Assembly: GCF_000723165.1 (NCBI RefSeq)
Contig: NZ_HG322949.1
Span: 319,256-326,506 of the forward strand
Source: Janthinobacterium agaricidamnosum NBRC 102515 = DSM 9628
GTDB taxonomy: Bacteria; Pseudomonadota; Gammaproteobacteria; Burkholderiales; Burkholderiaceae_D
Reading direction: 5' to 3'
Length of the DNA stretch: 7,251 nucleotides
Positions 1 to 6,638 of this stretch are shown here, one piece after another; position 1 is the stretch's first letter; every line of letters begins with the position of its first letter. The notes below the pieces were generated by a model. The model had not been told where the DNA came from, did no database searches, and was given only the letters and a program-made list of their open reading frames with translations. A program made the translations under genes and the position numbers.

Positions 1-31
1 CCCAGCAGGAGACAAGTGTCAGTACAAGTTA

Positions 32-147
32 TGCCTGATGACCATAGCAAGTTGGTCCCACCCCTTCCCATCCCGAACAGGACCGTGAAACAACTCTGCG
101 CCGATGATAGTGCTGCAACCAGTGTGAAAGTAGGTTATTGTCAGGCT
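32..147 (+). rRNA. rrf: 5S ribosomal RNA
   Basis: Structural RNA of the 50S subunit. The 5' end TGCCTGA pairs with the 3' end TCAGGC(T) to form helix I, about 115 nt apart, which is the normal length. The internal blocks CCCATCCCGAACAG and GAAAGTAGG are the conserved loop B/C and loop E regions of bacterial 5S rRNA. Bases 1-31 before it are the end of the 23S-5S spacer, so the window opens inside an rRNA operon whose 16S and 23S genes lie to the left. No tRNA is seen after the 5S, so it is the last gene of the operon. The ends are placed by helix I and may be off by one or two bases. Confidence 0.95.
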
Positions 148-160
148 AGTTATAAGAAAG

Positions 161-195
161 AACCCCCTTCCGGTGATCCGGTCGGGGGTTTTTTT
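161..195 (+). terminator. Intrinsic terminator of the rRNA operon
   Basis: The arms AACCCCC (161-167) and GGGGGTT (184-190) pair. After a small two-base internal loop, CCGG (170-173) pairs with CCGG (178-181) around the tetraloop TGAT. A run of seven T (189-195) follows. This is a strong rho-independent terminator 14 bases after the 5S gene, as expected at the end of an rrn operon. Confidence 0.9.
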
Positions 196-224
196 ACGTC
201 TGCCGGTTTGACGCTTGGCGTGAC

Positions 225-265
225 AAAAAAAGAGGAACCAGGCTTGCGGCCTGCTTCCTCTTTTT
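225..265. terminator. Bidirectional intrinsic terminator between the rrn operon and the nucleotidyltransferase gene
   Basis: AAAAGAGGAA (228-237) pairs with TTCCTCTTTT (255-264). An inner CAGGC (239-243) pairs with GCCTG (249-253) around a five-base loop, with one C/C mismatch between the two stems. Five T follow on the plus strand. Seven A precede on the left and become a T tract on the minus strand. It can therefore stop leftward transcripts of the 284-1063 gene, which ends 19 bases away, and also back up the rRNA terminator at 161-195. Confidence 0.82.
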
Positions 266-283
266 ACTTTTATTCCGTGCTGT

Positions 284-1063
284 TTATTCCGCGAGTACCG
301 TATGGAATAGCTGATTGAGCTGTTTCATGCTACCCTTGCGTTCCACCTTTTCCAGAACCGGCGTTTCCAGCCTTTGCAATTCCGATTCGATGAAGGTATT
401 CAGGCTTTTGATCTGCGGCGCCAGTTCCTTTTCCAGGCTGTTCCTTTTCCTTTCGAGCAGCGCATGTATGTCCTTGCGTACTTCATTATGGCCAGCGAGC
501 AAATGCAGCAAGGCGTGGAACTCGATCGGCGGTGCGGTGTGATAAGTTTCGATCCAGCGCACCGCCAGCAATGGCCGCAAGACGTAGAAGTACTTCTTCA
601 ACGGCACCAAGTCGCTCATCAGGTAGCCGCGGTAATTGGTCTTCGCCATGCTGCGGTAGTGATAAATGCCTTTGTCAAAAGCATAGATTGATGGCAGCAG
701 CTTTTGGGTTTCTTGCTTGAAGGCGCCGCGCGCCATGTACTGGATCGGCGATTGTATCCATTCGACGAAGGCGGGATTGCATTTCCAGAACAACATCAGC
801 GCCTTGCGTACATCCCATCCATTCAAATCGATGTCGTCGACGATCGGATATTCAATCACGTCGCGTTTCTCTTCCAGGTCCACCGCGACATACCAATCCT
901 TGGGCCGCGCATAAATAAAGCGTACGTCAAAATCGCTGTTCGGTGAGGCAAATCCCCAGGCACGGCTGCCTGATTCGATGGCCAGCAAGATGCGCACGCC
1001 TTCTTTTTCTTCGACGGCCGCGAGCCGGCGCATTATCTCTTCATGTATATCGGTCGGTATCAT
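284..1063 (-). CDS. RlaP-type nucleotidyltransferase (RNA-ligase-associated Pol beta family, YcgL-like)
   Basis: Predicted nucleotidyltransferase of the Pol beta superfamily, 259 aa, a normal full length for the family (Pfam RlaP/COG3541 type, recognised by eye). The catalytic signature is clear: GS at residues 32-33, then SDFDVRF with the metal-binding acids D44 and D46. A family motif NGWDVRKAL (81-89) and a helical C-terminal half containing KKYFYVLRPLLAVRW (156-170) follow. There is no signal peptide or membrane segment, so it should be cytoplasmic. The family is named for its linkage to RNA ligases and is thought to add or modify nucleotides during RNA repair; the exact substrate is not established. 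Here it lies near rtcB, in the opposite direction, with the rtcR relic and two palindromic elements between. The start at 1063 keeps the family-like IHEE segment but has only a poor ribosome-binding site. ATG at codon 11 (1033) is an alternative with a purine-rich stretch very close upstream. The bidirectional terminator at 225-265 serves as its terminator. Confidence 0.85.
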   Translation of the reverse strand: MIPTDIHEEIMRRLAAVEEKEGVRILLAIESGSRAWGFASPNSDFDVRFIYARPKDWYVAVDLEEKRDVIEYPIVDDIDLNGWDVRKALMLFWKCNPAFVEWIQSPIQYMARGAFKQETQKLLPSIYAFDKGIYHYRSMAKTNYRGYLMSDLVPLKKYFYVLRPLLAVRWIETYHTAPPIEFHALLHLLAGHNEVRKDIHALLERKRNSLEKELAPQIKSLNTFIESELQRLETPVLEKVERKGSMKQLNQLFHTVLAE

Positions 1064-1149
1064 GTGTAATCTGTTCAGGAATGCAGCGAGGAGTGCACGA
1101 CAAAATCCTCATGATATGGATTATCCTGGAATTTTTCTGGACACCCTAA

Positions 1150-1322
1150 GAACCTGTCCCAGTAGAAAATACATCGCCTGCTGACAGCCCCTCAACAGCG
1201 TGGATACGGCCGTCATCTATGACTTGCGTCGTCGTCGCATGGCTCGCCATGGGGCCTCCTCGCGCCTTGCCCACACTCCTGACGAGCAGCCATCAGACGA
1301 CGCTCCCTACTGGGGTAGGTTC
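1150..1322. mobile_element. MITE-like palindromic element, copy 1
   Basis: A non-coding unit of 173 bp. Its 16-bp terminal inverted repeats are GAACCTGTCCCAGTAG (1150-1165) and CTACTGGGGTAGGTTC (1307-1322). They match except at two positions, where a plus-strand RNA would still pair as G-U. It is flanked by TAA at 1147-1149 and 1323-1325, as expected of a 3-bp TNA target duplication. Near its middle is CATGGC-TC-GCCATG (1238-1251), and the two halves are loosely inverted copies. It contains no transposase, so it would have been moved in trans. The TNA duplication and the GA(A/G)CCT(G/A)TCCCA ends suggest an IS5-family parent, which is an inference. The body is diverged from copy 2 but aligns with it through the CCCCTCA, GTCGTCG and CAGA(C/A)GACGCTC blocks. 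Confidence 0.75.
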
Positions 1323-1325
1323 TAA

Positions 1326-1483
1326 GAGCCTATCCCAGTAGATGAATACGCCCTCTTCTGGCGCCCCTCAGCAGCGGGGACTGCGTTGATCGTCGTCGCG
1401 TGGCGCGCCACGCTTCCTCCTCACGCCTGGTCCGCGCTGCTGATGCGCGGCCAGCAGAAGACGCTCACTACTGGGATAGGCTC
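1326..1483. mobile_element. MITE-like palindromic element, copy 2
   Basis: A non-coding unit of 158 bp with perfect 16-bp inverted repeats, GAGCCTATCCCAGTAG (1326-1341) and CTACTGGGATAGGCTC (1468-1483). TAA flanks it at 1323-1325 (shared with copy 1) and at 1484-1486. The perfect palindrome GCGTGGCGCGCCACGC (1398-1413) lies at the exact centre. Between centre and ends the arms match imperfectly (CTTCTG and TCAGCAGCG blocks on both sides), so the whole unit can fold into one long hairpin. Its perfect termini make it look younger than copy 1. It sits at the 3' end of the rtcR relic, and the relic's reading frame stops in the element boundary. Confidence 0.8.
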
Positions 1484-1683
1484 TAAGTCAACGATATAAC
1501 TGTATCCCAGCTCAGGCCAGAGCGGGACAGATATTTTTTGAGCCGGTCCGCATCATTCGGCCGGACTTTTGCATCGCGCGATACCGCATACAGCTTGCGG
1601 CCGGTGTCGGACATTGACTTCGATTGCCGGCACAGTCCTATCACCGCTTGGAGCTGCAACTGGTCGAACAAGGCCAGGGTGTC
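1483..1683 (-). pseudogene. rtcR: C-terminal remnant of rtcR (sigma54 activator of RNA repair)
   Basis: Read leftward from 1683, an open frame of about 66 codons contains LALFDQLQLQAVIGLCRQS, then SDTGRKLYAVSR, then PNDADRLKKYLSRSGLSWDTV. This is the DNA-binding C-terminus of RtcR, recognised from the E. coli protein (FDR-QL, NDADRLRKYLARFGL-W). The N-terminal CARF sensor and the AAA+ domain, more than 400 residues, are missing. An in-frame TAA stands just upstream at 1684-1686, and the frame ends in a TAG formed at the boundary of palindromic element 2. The direction, divergent from rtcB, is the usual rtcR arrangement, so this is a relic in place and not a moved fragment. An alternative is a stand-alone small helix-turn-helix protein starting at TTG 1671, but no ribosome-binding site supports that. 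Confidence 0.8.
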
Positions 1684-1702
1684 TTATCGAGCCTGATCGG
1701 CC

Positions 1703-1723
1703 TGGACTGAGTTTGTATACAAT
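1703..1723 (+). promoter_or_regulatory. Possible rtcB promoter elements (weak)
   Basis: Only about 60 bases separate the end of the rtcR relic from rtcB. TATACAAT (1716-1723), inside the palindrome TTGTATACAA, could be a sigma70 -10 box, but no good -35 is found 16-18 bases upstream. TGGACTG-AGT-TTGTA (1703-1717) resembles a sigma54 -24/-12 element shortened by one base, and the required GG-N10-GC spacing is not met. The purine-rich AGAAGAGA (1730-1737) is the rtcB ribosome-binding site. Confidence 0.3.
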
Positions 1724-1744
1724 CAAATAAGAAGAGAAAAAATC

Positions 1745-2980
1745 ATGAAAAACGAACATTACGACCTACTCCATACCGAAGGCGACCGTCCGCTGAAGAT
1801 GTGGACCAGGGGCGTGCCGGTGGAGGATAGCGCCAGGCGCCAGTTGATGAATACCGCAAAAATGCCCTTTATTTACAAGCATATCGCGGTCATGCCGGAT
1901 GTGCACCTGGGTAAAGGCTCGGCCATCGGCAGCGTGATCCCGACCTTGGGCGCGGTGATACCCGCCGCGGTCGGCGTCGATATCGGCTGCGGCATGATGG
2001 CGGCGAAAACCACGCTGACGGCAAACGACTTGCCGGATAATTTGGCAACGTTGCGCAGTGCGATCGAAAAAGCCATCCCGCATGGGATGACGCCGAAGAC
2101 GCGGCGATCGCATGGCCGCGACGAAGGCTCCTGGCAAAACCCGCCGGCACCGGTCGATGCCGCGTGGGCTTTGCTGAAAGATGAATTCGACGTCATTTGC
2201 CTCAAGACTCCCAAGCTGGCCAACACCAATCATTACCGTCATATGGGGACGCTGGGCGGCGGCAATCACTTCGTTGAAGTGTGCCTGGACGAAGCTGGCG
2301 TGGTCTGGTTCATGCTGCACTCCGGATCGCGCGGCGTCGGCAATGCGATCGGTACGCATTTTATCGAGCTGGCCAAGAAGGATATGCGCACCCATTTCAT
2401 CAATTTGCCCGACCAGGACCTGGCCTATCTGTCCGAAGGCACGCAGCATTACGATGATTATGTCGAGGCGGTCGGCTGGGCGCAGAGGTTTGCGCGCAAT
2501 AACCGCGAAGTGATGATGCATAACCTGATCACGGCAGTGCGCCAGGTGATTAGCAAACCGTTCCAGACGCACGTCGAGGCGGTTAACTGCCACCATAATT
2601 ATGTGCAGCAGGAGCGCCATTTCGGCAAGGATGTGCTGGTGACGCGCAAGGGTGCGGTATCGGCGCGGGCCGGCGAGCTGGGGATCATTCCGGGTTCGAT
2701 GGGCTCCAGGAGTTTTATCGTGCAGGGCAAGGGCAATGAAGACAGTTTCCATAGCTGCAGCCATGGCGCGGGCCGTACCATGAGCCGTACCGAAGCGAAG
2801 CGGCGTTTCAGCCTGGACGACCAGATCCGCGCCACTGAAGGCGTCGAATGCCGCAAGGACGCCGATGTGATCGATGAAATCCCGATGGCGTACAAGGATA
2901 TCGACGCGGTGATGCATGCCCAGCGCGACCTGGTGGAAGTGCTGCATGTGCTGAAGCAGGTGGTATGCGTCAAGGGGTGA
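1745..2980 (+). CDS. rtcB: RNA-splicing ligase RtcB
   Basis: GTP- and Mn-dependent ligase that joins RNA 2',3'-cyclic phosphate or 3'-phosphate ends to 5'-OH ends, repairing cleaved tRNA and other RNAs in the cytoplasm. The protein has 411 aa (E. coli RtcB has 408) and is co-linear with the E. coli protein. All active-site elements are present: DVHLGKG (52-58), GVDIGCGM with the metal ligand C82, GNHF with H175, LHSGSRG with H192, NCHHNYV with H283 and H284, and SCSHGAGR with H340, the histidine that is guanylated. The conserved C-terminus [20 protein letters not shown] and the ending VVCVKG are intact. ATG 1745 is supported by AGAAGAGA 7 bases upstream and by alignment to the E. coli N-terminus. 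It is normally co-transcribed with rtcA and activated by RtcR; here both partners are relics, so its control must have changed. A 25-base gap separates it from the rtcA relic. Confidence 0.97.
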   Translation: MKNEHYDLLHTEGDRPLKMWTRGVPVEDSARRQLMNTAKMPFIYKHIAVMPDVHLGKGSAIGSVIPTLGAVIPAAVGVDIGCGMMAAKTTLTANDLPDNLATLRSAIEKAIPHGMTPKTRRSHGRDEGSWQNPPAPVDAAWALLKDEFDVICLKTPKLANTNHYRHMGTLGGGNHFVEVCLDEAGVVWFMLHSGSRGVGNAIGTHFIELAKKDMRTHFINLPDQDLAYLSEGTQHYDDYVEAVGWAQRFARNNREVMMHNLITAVRQVISKPFQTHVEAVNCHHNYVQQERHFGKDVLVTRKGAVSARAGELGIIPGSMGSRSFIVQGKGNEDSFHSCSHGAGRTMSRTEAKRRFSLDDQIRATEGVECRKDADVIDEIPMAYKDIDAVMHAQRDLVEVLHVLKQVVCVKG

Positions 2981-3005
2981 CGCCAGCATAATAAGAAAGA
3001 GAACA

Positions 3006-3251
3006 ATGATAGAACTCGATTGCATCGCCAGCGGCATGGACTGGAGCGGCGAACAATTGCGGGCACGCGGTTTGCCGGGCGAGCACCTGGCCGATCAGTT
3101 GCCGATGGCGCTCGCTGGCGGTGGCGCATTCATCACCAGCTGCGTGTCGCAACATGCGCTGACCAATGCCGAAGTGATCGGCAAGTTCTTGCCGGTGCGG
3201 ATCACGTTTGAAGACAGCGGGCGGTTCAGCACCTGTATCGTGAAAACTTAA
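3006..3251 (+). pseudogene. rtcA: Internally deleted remnant of rtcA (RNA 3'-terminal phosphate cyclase)
   Basis: An open frame of 81 codons with its own ribosome-binding site (AAGAAAGAGAA, 2994-3004). Intact RtcA has about 340 residues and converts RNA 3'-phosphates to 2',3'-cyclic phosphates. The frame begins MIELD, the normal RtcA start. It then jumps to IAS and [12 protein letters not shown], which resemble the middle of RtcA, and then to [17 protein letters not shown] and [15 protein letters not shown], the conserved RtcA C-terminus. Two residues are also missing between LADQL and PMALAGGG. The catalytic core and nucleotide-binding parts are absent, so it cannot be an active cyclase. All the deletions keep the frame, so a short protein could still be made. 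Position and direction directly after rtcB match the normal rtcBA operon. Its TAA stop overlaps the stop codon of the convergent receptor gene. Confidence 0.82.
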
Positions 3252-5368
3252 AACACGTATTGTGCGCTGGCGCCGAGCAGCCAGTTGCGGCCGGGCGCGG
3301 CTTCGTAAAAGCGTTTGTTGCTGTCGCCGACGATGACGGAGCCGACATAAGCACGGTCCAGCAAGTTATTGAGCCGCGCAAATTGCTTGAACGACCAGTT
3401 GCCCCAATGTTGCCTGGTATTCAGACGGAGATTGACGATGGCATAAGCCGGCGCTGGTAGCTCGGCATTGGCGTCCTCCGCATAAACTTTGCCGCTGGCG
3501 ATTGTTTCCAATGCCGCGGCAACACGTTGGTCCCGGCTTTTCCATGCCAGCTCGCCAAACATATTGGCGCTCGGTACGCCAGGCAAACGGCTGCCCGCCA
3601 GCACCGCGCCAAAACCGGTATCGTAGACGGCGCGCAAGCCTGTCAGGGCCAGCCGAGTACTGAAGCCGGAAGGCAAGTTGCTATCGAGCGACAATTCCAC
3701 GCCTTGGCGCAAGGTGCTGCTGGCATTGCGGTAACTGGTGCGTCCGCCTGTCGAACTGTCGACCACCAGTTCATTGCTGGTGCGCACCTGGAAGATGGCC
3801 GCATTGATTTTAGTTTGCTGGCCGAGCAGGGTTTTGATGCCTGTCTCCAGGTGCGTGCTGTACGCCGGCCGCAAATTGAAGTTGAAGCCGCCACCGCTGC
3901 CTGAATAAAACAATTCATTCAAGGTGGGCGTTTCAAAACCGCGCGCCGCGCTGGCATAGAGATTCAGTTGCGGCGTGATTTTGTACACGATGCCCAGCAG
4001 CGGCGTGGTATGGCTGTAATCGAGGCTGCCGCTATCGTCGCCATTGCTCAAGAAGCGATCGCTTACTTCAACTTTCATTTTGCTGTGGCGAATACCGGCG
4101 CTGAGCAGCCATGGGCCGTCTTGCCATTCCGTCTGAATATACGGATCGAGGCTGGACACGATGTCTTGCTCGTCCCGGCGCAGCTTGCCTTTGATACCGA
4201 ACTGGTTGCCGATAAAATTCTCAAAACCCTGGCGGTCATCGCTGGAGCGTCCGTAATCGATGCCGAACGTGGTGCTCAGCGTGCCGCCGGCAACCCGGCT
4301 GAGATTGAGCCAATTGGCATCGACGCCGTAAAAGTCACGGTCGAAATCGACCACGCCACCGGAATGGCTGGGAGGGGCCTGGAATGCCTTGGAGAATGCC
4401 TGATATTGGATCACCTGGCGATTGCCGCCATAGAGCGTCACGCGCAGGCGGTCTGTTTCGAAACGTTGTTCATAGCTGGCGCCGATTTGCTGGTGGTGGA
4501 TGCTTTTGCGGGTGTCGTAGCGGTCGGCGAAGGTGCGTTGGGGGTTCGACGTATCGCTGGCATCGATTTCGCCGGCGCGCGGATCGCGCTGGAAGGTGGC
4601 CCAGGTCACGCCGAGCGGATCTTGCGTGTCGGCCTGGCGCAGACTGTTGGCGACAATCGTCAGCTTGCTGCGCATCCACGGTTCCAGCGTGATCTTGGCA
4701 TAAGCCTGTTCGCGGCTGGCGGCGCTGTGCTTGCGATAACCATCGGTCTCGAAACGCGAAGCATCCAGCACATAGCCGATACCGCCGTTTTTGCCTTGCG
4801 CATTCAGATCGGTTTTGCGGGTGCCGTCGCTGCCGCCGATCAAACCCAGTTCGACCGTAGGCGCGCCGGTTCCATCCTTGGTGAACAGCTGGATCACGCC
4901 GCCTGAATGGTTGCCGTAGATCGCGGAAAACGGGCCGCGCAAGACTTCGATGCGCTCTGCCATATCCAGGTTGAAGGTTGCCGCCTGGCCTAGTCCATCC
5001 GGCATGGTAGCGGGAATGCCGTCGCTGATCAGGCGCACGCCGCGCACGCCAAAAGCGGAGCGGGCGCCGAAACCGCGCGACGATATCTGCAAATCTTGCG
5101 CATAATTCTGGCGGTTTTGCACCACCAGCCCCGGCACCGCGGCCAGCGCTTCGGATGCGTTGACGCGCATCTGGCCATCCTCGATGCGCGCGCGGTCGAG
5201 CACGTCTATCGAGGCCGGCAAGTCCTGGCTGGAATGTTCAACGCGGCTGCCGCTGACGACGATTACATCCATGACCGGCTTGTCCGCCGCGTCGCTTGCC
5301 ACCGCCAGTGGACTGAGGCAGGCGGAAAATAGGCCGGCCATGCTTGTTAAGCGCAAATGATGTTGCAT
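3248..5368 (-). CDS. pqqU: TonB-dependent outer-membrane receptor, YncD/PqqU type
   Basis: Outer-membrane gated channel driven by TonB-ExbBD, 706 aa. A signal peptide covers residues 1-24 (cleavage near AVA|SDA). A TonB-box-like DVIVVSG (34-40) is followed by a plug domain to about 165 and a 22-stranded barrel type C-terminal part ending in YVF, the usual terminal aromatic residue. Identity to E. coli YncD is strong in the plug: [12 protein letters not shown] (83-94), [17 protein letters not shown] (116-125), and [11 protein letters not shown] followed by SGGV. In the barrel, [21 protein letters not shown] and [12 protein letters not shown] also match. E. coli YncD was reported to import pyrroloquinoline quinone (PQQ) and renamed PqqU, so PQQ is the likely ligand here. 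The start is supported by AAAGGAAG placed 7 bases upstream. The divergent neighbour encodes a YncE-like propeller, the same pairing as in E. coli. No terminator is visible after its stop codon. Confidence 0.92.
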   Translation of the reverse strand: MQHHLRLTSMAGLFSACLSPLAVASDAADKPVMDVIVVSGSRVEHSSQDLPASIDVLDRARIEDGQMRVNASEALAAVPGLVVQNRQNYAQDLQISSRGFGARSAFGVRGVRLISDGIPATMPDGLGQAATFNLDMAERIEVLRGPFSAIYGNHSGGVIQLFTKDGTGAPTVELGLIGGSDGTRKTDLNAQGKNGGIGYVLDASRFETDGYRKHSAASREQAYAKITLEPWMRSKLTIVANSLRQADTQDPLGVTWATFQRDPRAGEIDASDTSNPQRTFADRYDTRKSIHHQQIGASYEQRFETDRLRVTLYGGNRQVIQYQAFSKAFQAPPSHSGGVVDFDRDFYGVDANWLNLSRVAGGTLSTTFGIDYGRSSDDRQGFENFIGNQFGIKGKLRRDEQDIVSSLDPYIQTEWQDGPWLLSAGIRHSKMKVEVSDRFLSNGDDSGSLDYSHTTPLLGIVYKITPQLNLYASAARGFETPTLNELFYSGSGGGFNFNLRPAYSTHLETGIKTLLGQQTKINAAIFQVRTSNELVVDSSTGGRTSYRNASSTLRQGVELSLDSNLPSGFSTRLALTGLRAVYDTGFGAVLAGSRLPGVPSANMFGELAWKSRDQRVAAALETIASGKVYAEDANAELPAPAYAIVNLRLNTRQHWGNWSFKQFARLNNLLDRAYVGSVIVGDSNKRFYEAAPGRNWLLGASAQYVF

Positions 5369-5504
5369 AATGTAATCTTCCTTTGGCTGGGGAGTGGCGC
5401 TGGCCTGGGCTGCATATCCCCATAAGTATTAATCAGTTGGTAAGTAATATACCTGCCATGCCGCTCTTGAGGGTGTTCATCTGCGTGGCTTATTTGCCGG
5501 CTCC
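5369..5504. promoter_or_regulatory. Divergent promoter region of receptor and beta-propeller genes
   Basis: This 136-bp gap must hold the promoters of both genes. An AT-rich core at 5424-5452 carries an imperfect dyad, GTATTA (5426-5431) against TAATATAC (5445-5452), which could be an operator. No clear Fur box is seen, although yncE of E. coli is iron-regulated, and no -35/-10 pair with proper spacing could be fixed on either strand. Confidence 0.4.
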
Positions 5505-6464
5505 ATGAAAGGCGATCTGTTGACTATCTTCCCTAAAACCATACTGGCCAGTGTTGTATTGCTGTGTGCGACGGCACAGGCTGCTCCCTTTGCCTATGTA
5601 TCGAATCAAAAGTCCGGTACGGTCAGCGTGATTGATACTGCGACCGATACGGTGCTGCGCCAGATCAGCGCCGGCAAGCTGCCGCGCGGCATCAGCAGCG
5701 ATCGTGCGGGCCGCCAATTGTTCGTCGCCGATGGCGATACCAATGCCTTGCTGCTGGTTGATAATGTCGGCACCCTGCCGATACGCAGCGTTTTCCTCGC
5801 CAAGTCGCCGCAGCAAGTGAGCACTTCCGTCGATGGCCAATACCTGGCCATCGCCGTAGAGGAAAGCAATACTGTGACCTTGCTCGACGCCCACACCCGC
5901 GCCTTGATCGAAGATATTCCGGTGCAGGGACGCAAGCCGCAGCATGCGGTATTCAGCCCGGATGGCCACTGGTTGCTGGTCAGCGGCGAACAGGCGGGGC
6001 AAGTCGATGTGATCGACGTGGCGCAGCGCAGCCAGACTGGTTCGATAGCGGTCGGCTTGCATCCGCGCGGCATCGGTTTTTCGCCGGACGGAAAATTCGC
6101 TTATGTGGCGTGCGAGCAAGCCAATGCCGTGTATGTGATCGATATGGCGACGCACACAGTCGCCGCCATCATCCCGGTCGGCAAGAGTCCGGATGGCATC
6201 GCCGTGCATCCCAGCGGCAAGCAAGTGTATGTGTCGAATGGCGCGGATGGCAGCGTGATGCTGATCGATGCCGCGAACAATAGTGTCAGCGCGACGATTC
6301 CGGTCGGCCAGCGGCCAGCTTATATGGCGCTGACTGCCGATGGCCGCAAATTGTATGTCGCCAACGGCCATGAGAATACGATCTCGGTGATCGATACCTC
6401 GATTGCCAGCAAGATTGCCGATATTCCGGTGGGCGAATCTCCGTGGGGTGTGTTGATACGCTGA
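5505..6464 (+). CDS. Periplasmic seven-bladed YVTN beta-propeller protein (YncE / PQQ-catabolism-associated type)
   Basis: 319 aa with a signal peptide to about residue 26 (AQA|AP), so exported to the periplasm. Seven repeats of about 42 residues can be counted. Each has a (Y/F)V(S/A)N or similar start, a VxVID strand, an IPVG turn and a PxGIxxSPDGK end, for example YVSNQKSGTVSVID, FAYVACEQANAVYVID and LYVANGHENTISVID. It ends PWGVLIR. Length, repeat layout and ending fit both E. coli YncE and the PQQ-dependent-catabolism beta-propeller family (TIGR03866 type). It probably binds a small ligand or partner in the periplasm; the biochemical role is not established. Divergence from a PqqU-type receptor suggests joint handling of PQQ. 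ATG 5505 has a poor ribosome-binding site. TTG 5520 (codon 6) is preceded by GAAAGG at a 7-base spacing and still leaves a complete signal peptide, so it may be the true start. Confidence 0.88.
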   Translation: MKGDLLTIFPKTILASVVLLCATAQAAPFAYVSNQKSGTVSVIDTATDTVLRQISAGKLPRGISSDRAGRQLFVADGDTNALLLVDNVGTLPIRSVFLAKSPQQVSTSVDGQYLAIAVEESNTVTLLDAHTRALIEDIPVQGRKPQHAVFSPDGHWLLVSGEQAGQVDVIDVAQRSQTGSIAVGLHPRGIGFSPDGKFAYVACEQANAVYVIDMATHTVAAIIPVGKSPDGIAVHPSGKQVYVSNGADGSVMLIDAANNSVSATIPVGQRPAYMALTADGRKLYVANGHENTISVIDTSIASKIADIPVGESPWGVLIR

Positions 6465-6470
6465 TCCCCT

Positions 6471-6505
6471 TGTGACAACTGCGCCAGATTGGTGCAACTG
6501 TCACA
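6471..6505. promoter_or_regulatory. 35-bp dyad, candidate enhancer site for a sigma54 activator
   Basis: TGTGACA (6471-6477) is the perfect inverse of TGTCACA (6499-6505). An inner TGCGCC (6480-6485) faces GGTGCA (6491-6496) across five bases, with one mismatch. The inner part resembles an NtrC site (TGCACC-N5-GGTGCA). The whole is centred at 6488, about 115 bases upstream of the -12 element of the sigma54 promoter at 6591, a normal enhancer distance. The nearest activator candidate is the AcoR-type relic at 6639-7065. It starts 6 bases after the propeller gene but has no T tract, so it is a poor intrinsic terminator. Confidence 0.55.
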
Positions 6506-6590
6506 GCACGCAGCGTTCCAGTTACTCGTCTTGAACATCGATTTTCCTGCCATACTGCTGACCATCGGCGTTTCCCGCATTTGCCGCCGC

Positions 6591-6605
6591 TGGCACGACA
6601 TTTGC
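6591..6605 (+). promoter_or_regulatory. Consensus sigma54 (-24/-12) promoter
   Basis: TGGCACG (6591-6597), four bases, then TTGC (6602-6605): every defined position of the sigma54 consensus, with GG and GC exactly ten bases apart. Transcription would start near 6617 and run rightward. No rightward gene follows. About 35 bases later the sequence enters the AcoR-type relic from its truncated end, on the other strand. The promoter therefore appears orphaned by a deletion. Confidence 0.75.
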
Positions 6606-6638
6606 GCACTCTCTGTCGTACTCACCTCGTTTTACAAC

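Noticed and set aside
16..318. A 100-codon open frame across the 5S gene and its terminators
   Set aside because: It reads through a structural RNA and two terminator hairpins; not coding.
1150..1483. Tandem repeat units considered as a CRISPR array
   Set aside because: There are only two units of 158-173 bp, each with inverted ends and TAA duplications; there are no short direct repeats with unique spacers.
1766..3037. A 423-codon open frame on the minus strand opposite rtcB
   Set aside because: It is fully antisense to an unambiguous rtcB, has no recognisable domain and low-complexity Ala/Arg/His-rich composition. It is a product of GC-biased codon use in rtcB.
3968..4906. A 312-codon open frame on the plus strand opposite the receptor gene
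   Set aside because: Ala/Ile-rich antisense shadow of the receptor with no domain and no ribosome-binding site.
5490..6497. A 335-codon open frame on the minus strand opposite the beta-propeller gene
   Set aside because: Its periodic composition only mirrors the propeller repeats on the other strand, and it has no family resemblance of its own.
6471..6505. Dyad considered as a CRP site or as terminator of the propeller gene
   Set aside because: The TGTGA/TCACA halves are far too widely spaced for CRP, and no T tract follows, so it is not an intrinsic terminator.
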